From the NCBI RefSeq assembly GCF_024436435.1, contig NZ_JAFMZP010000001.1, forward strand, positions 186,001 to 250,000: a stretch of 64,000 bases of DNA, in the 5' to 3' direction. Made by a program: the position numbers and the translations under genes. This document shows positions 63,736 through 64,000 of the stretch, one piece after another. The notes beneath the pieces were generated by a model. The model was not told where the DNA came from. It saw nothing but the letters and a program-made list of their open reading frames with translations, and made no database searches. The stretch comes from Desertivirga xinjiangensis. Lineage in GTDB: Bacteria > Bacteroidota > Bacteroidia > Sphingobacteriales > Sphingobacteriaceae. Position 1 is the stretch's first letter. Each line of letters begins with the position of its first letter.

Positions 63736-63886
63736 CTCTTCGGAACTTGCAGTTCCGAAGCCATGTTAAAGGATCTGAGATCCGCTTACTCAGAACAATC
63801 AGCCTTTGTTTTAACCAAATAGTTCTAATAAAATGCTGCAGGTGGTCAAGAAGTTGCTGTGTTTTTGAGCGGATCGCAGATCCAAA
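63736..63886. repeat. Composite palindromic repeat, copy C, plus extra unit
   Basis: CTTCGGAACT-TGC-AGTTCCGAAG (63738-63760), then GGATC-TGA-GATCC (63771-63783) with CGCT after it, as in the copies at 9350 and 57489. A further GGATC-GCA-GATCC unit lies at about 63874-63886. Confidence 0.85.
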
Positions 63887-63908
63887 GTTTTAAAACGCCT
63901 TAAATACT

Positions 63909-64000
63909 TTAATTTTTATATCCTAATTTAGCTTTTAATTGCTTGAATCGCATATTCCTCAAATTATTTTCCAAGGCAATTTCGTCTTGAAAAAGCAGAT
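63909..64000 (-). CDS. C-terminus of a gene continuing past the right edge
   Basis: Minus-strand frame enters from beyond the window and ends at TAA 63909-63911 with QDEIALENNLRNMRFKQLKA then KLGYKN. It looks coding but only about 29 residues are visible. No family can be named. Confidence 0.4.
   Translation of the reverse strand, partial: LLFQDEIALENNLRNMRFKQLKAKLGYKN

Overview
The window reads as a chromosome piece from a soil or freshwater Bacteroidota of the Pedobacter/Sphingobacteriaceae type (inferred). Evidence: an ECF sigma / FecR / TonB receptor cascade, a SusC/SusD pair, DUF6266, DUF6520 and MauE-like proteins, LytTR regulators with a membrane sensor half, and TAnnTTTG-type -7 boxes with few Shine-Dalgarno sites. 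No rRNA, tRNA, CRISPR array or complete insertion sequence was found.

Layout. 1-6.5 kb (minus strand): ECF sigma factor, FecR-type anti-sigma factor, STN-domain TonB receptor and a lipoprotein running off the left edge, forming one surface-signalling uptake operon. 6.6-13.5 kb: PAS histidine kinase with a receiver protein, small unknown genes, AraC regulator, VOC protein, the stub of a short-chain dehydrogenase, and a lipoprotein next to a secreted bulb-lectin protein. 13.5-22 kb: a gene graveyard with ASCH protein, Rpn nuclease, a GNAT-type toxin-antitoxin-like operon, an alpha/beta hydrolase, several truncated fragments, and two decayed HNH endonuclease genes in inverted orientation about 5.4 kb apart.

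22.3-41.6 kb: a markedly AT-rich defence island. A three-gene operon (TRD-like/DUF262 fusion, DUF3696-type ATPase, unknown protein) precedes genes matching the SspB-SspC-SspD DNA phosphorothioation machinery. These converge on a tightly coupled sspF-sspG-sspH (DptFGH-like) operon. No sspA/dndA cysteine desulfurase is present, so a housekeeping IscS elsewhere probably supplies sulfur. Two related regulators sit upstream of sspF: an XRE protein and a lysine-rich protein sharing its C-terminal pattern.

42-49 kb: a GC-rich uptake locus with two DUF3738-like proteins (one fused to a thioredoxin fold with a broken active site), SusC and SusD. 49-53.6 kb: small unknown genes, DUF6520 and MauE-like redox membrane protein, and an HTH/LytTR regulatory pair. 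53.6-57.5 kb: two unusual repeat tracts, two DUF6266 genes, then a three-gene set with the layout of a phage lysis cassette: 3-TM holin-like protein, exported CHAP/NlpC-type peptidase and a lipoprotein with a C-terminal membrane segment (unimolecular-spanin topology). 57.7-62 kb: housekeeping-type accessory genes (RibD-like reductase, Crp/Fnr regulator, amidohydrolase, cupin). 62.1-63.7 kb: a split HipB-HipS-HipT-type toxin-antitoxin operon. Short palindromic repeat elements recur between genes from 9 kb to 63.9 kb.

The best candidates for something new are the TRD/DUF262-DUF3696-unknown operon, the paired regulators of the sspFGH arm, and the DUF6266/lysis-cassette locus.
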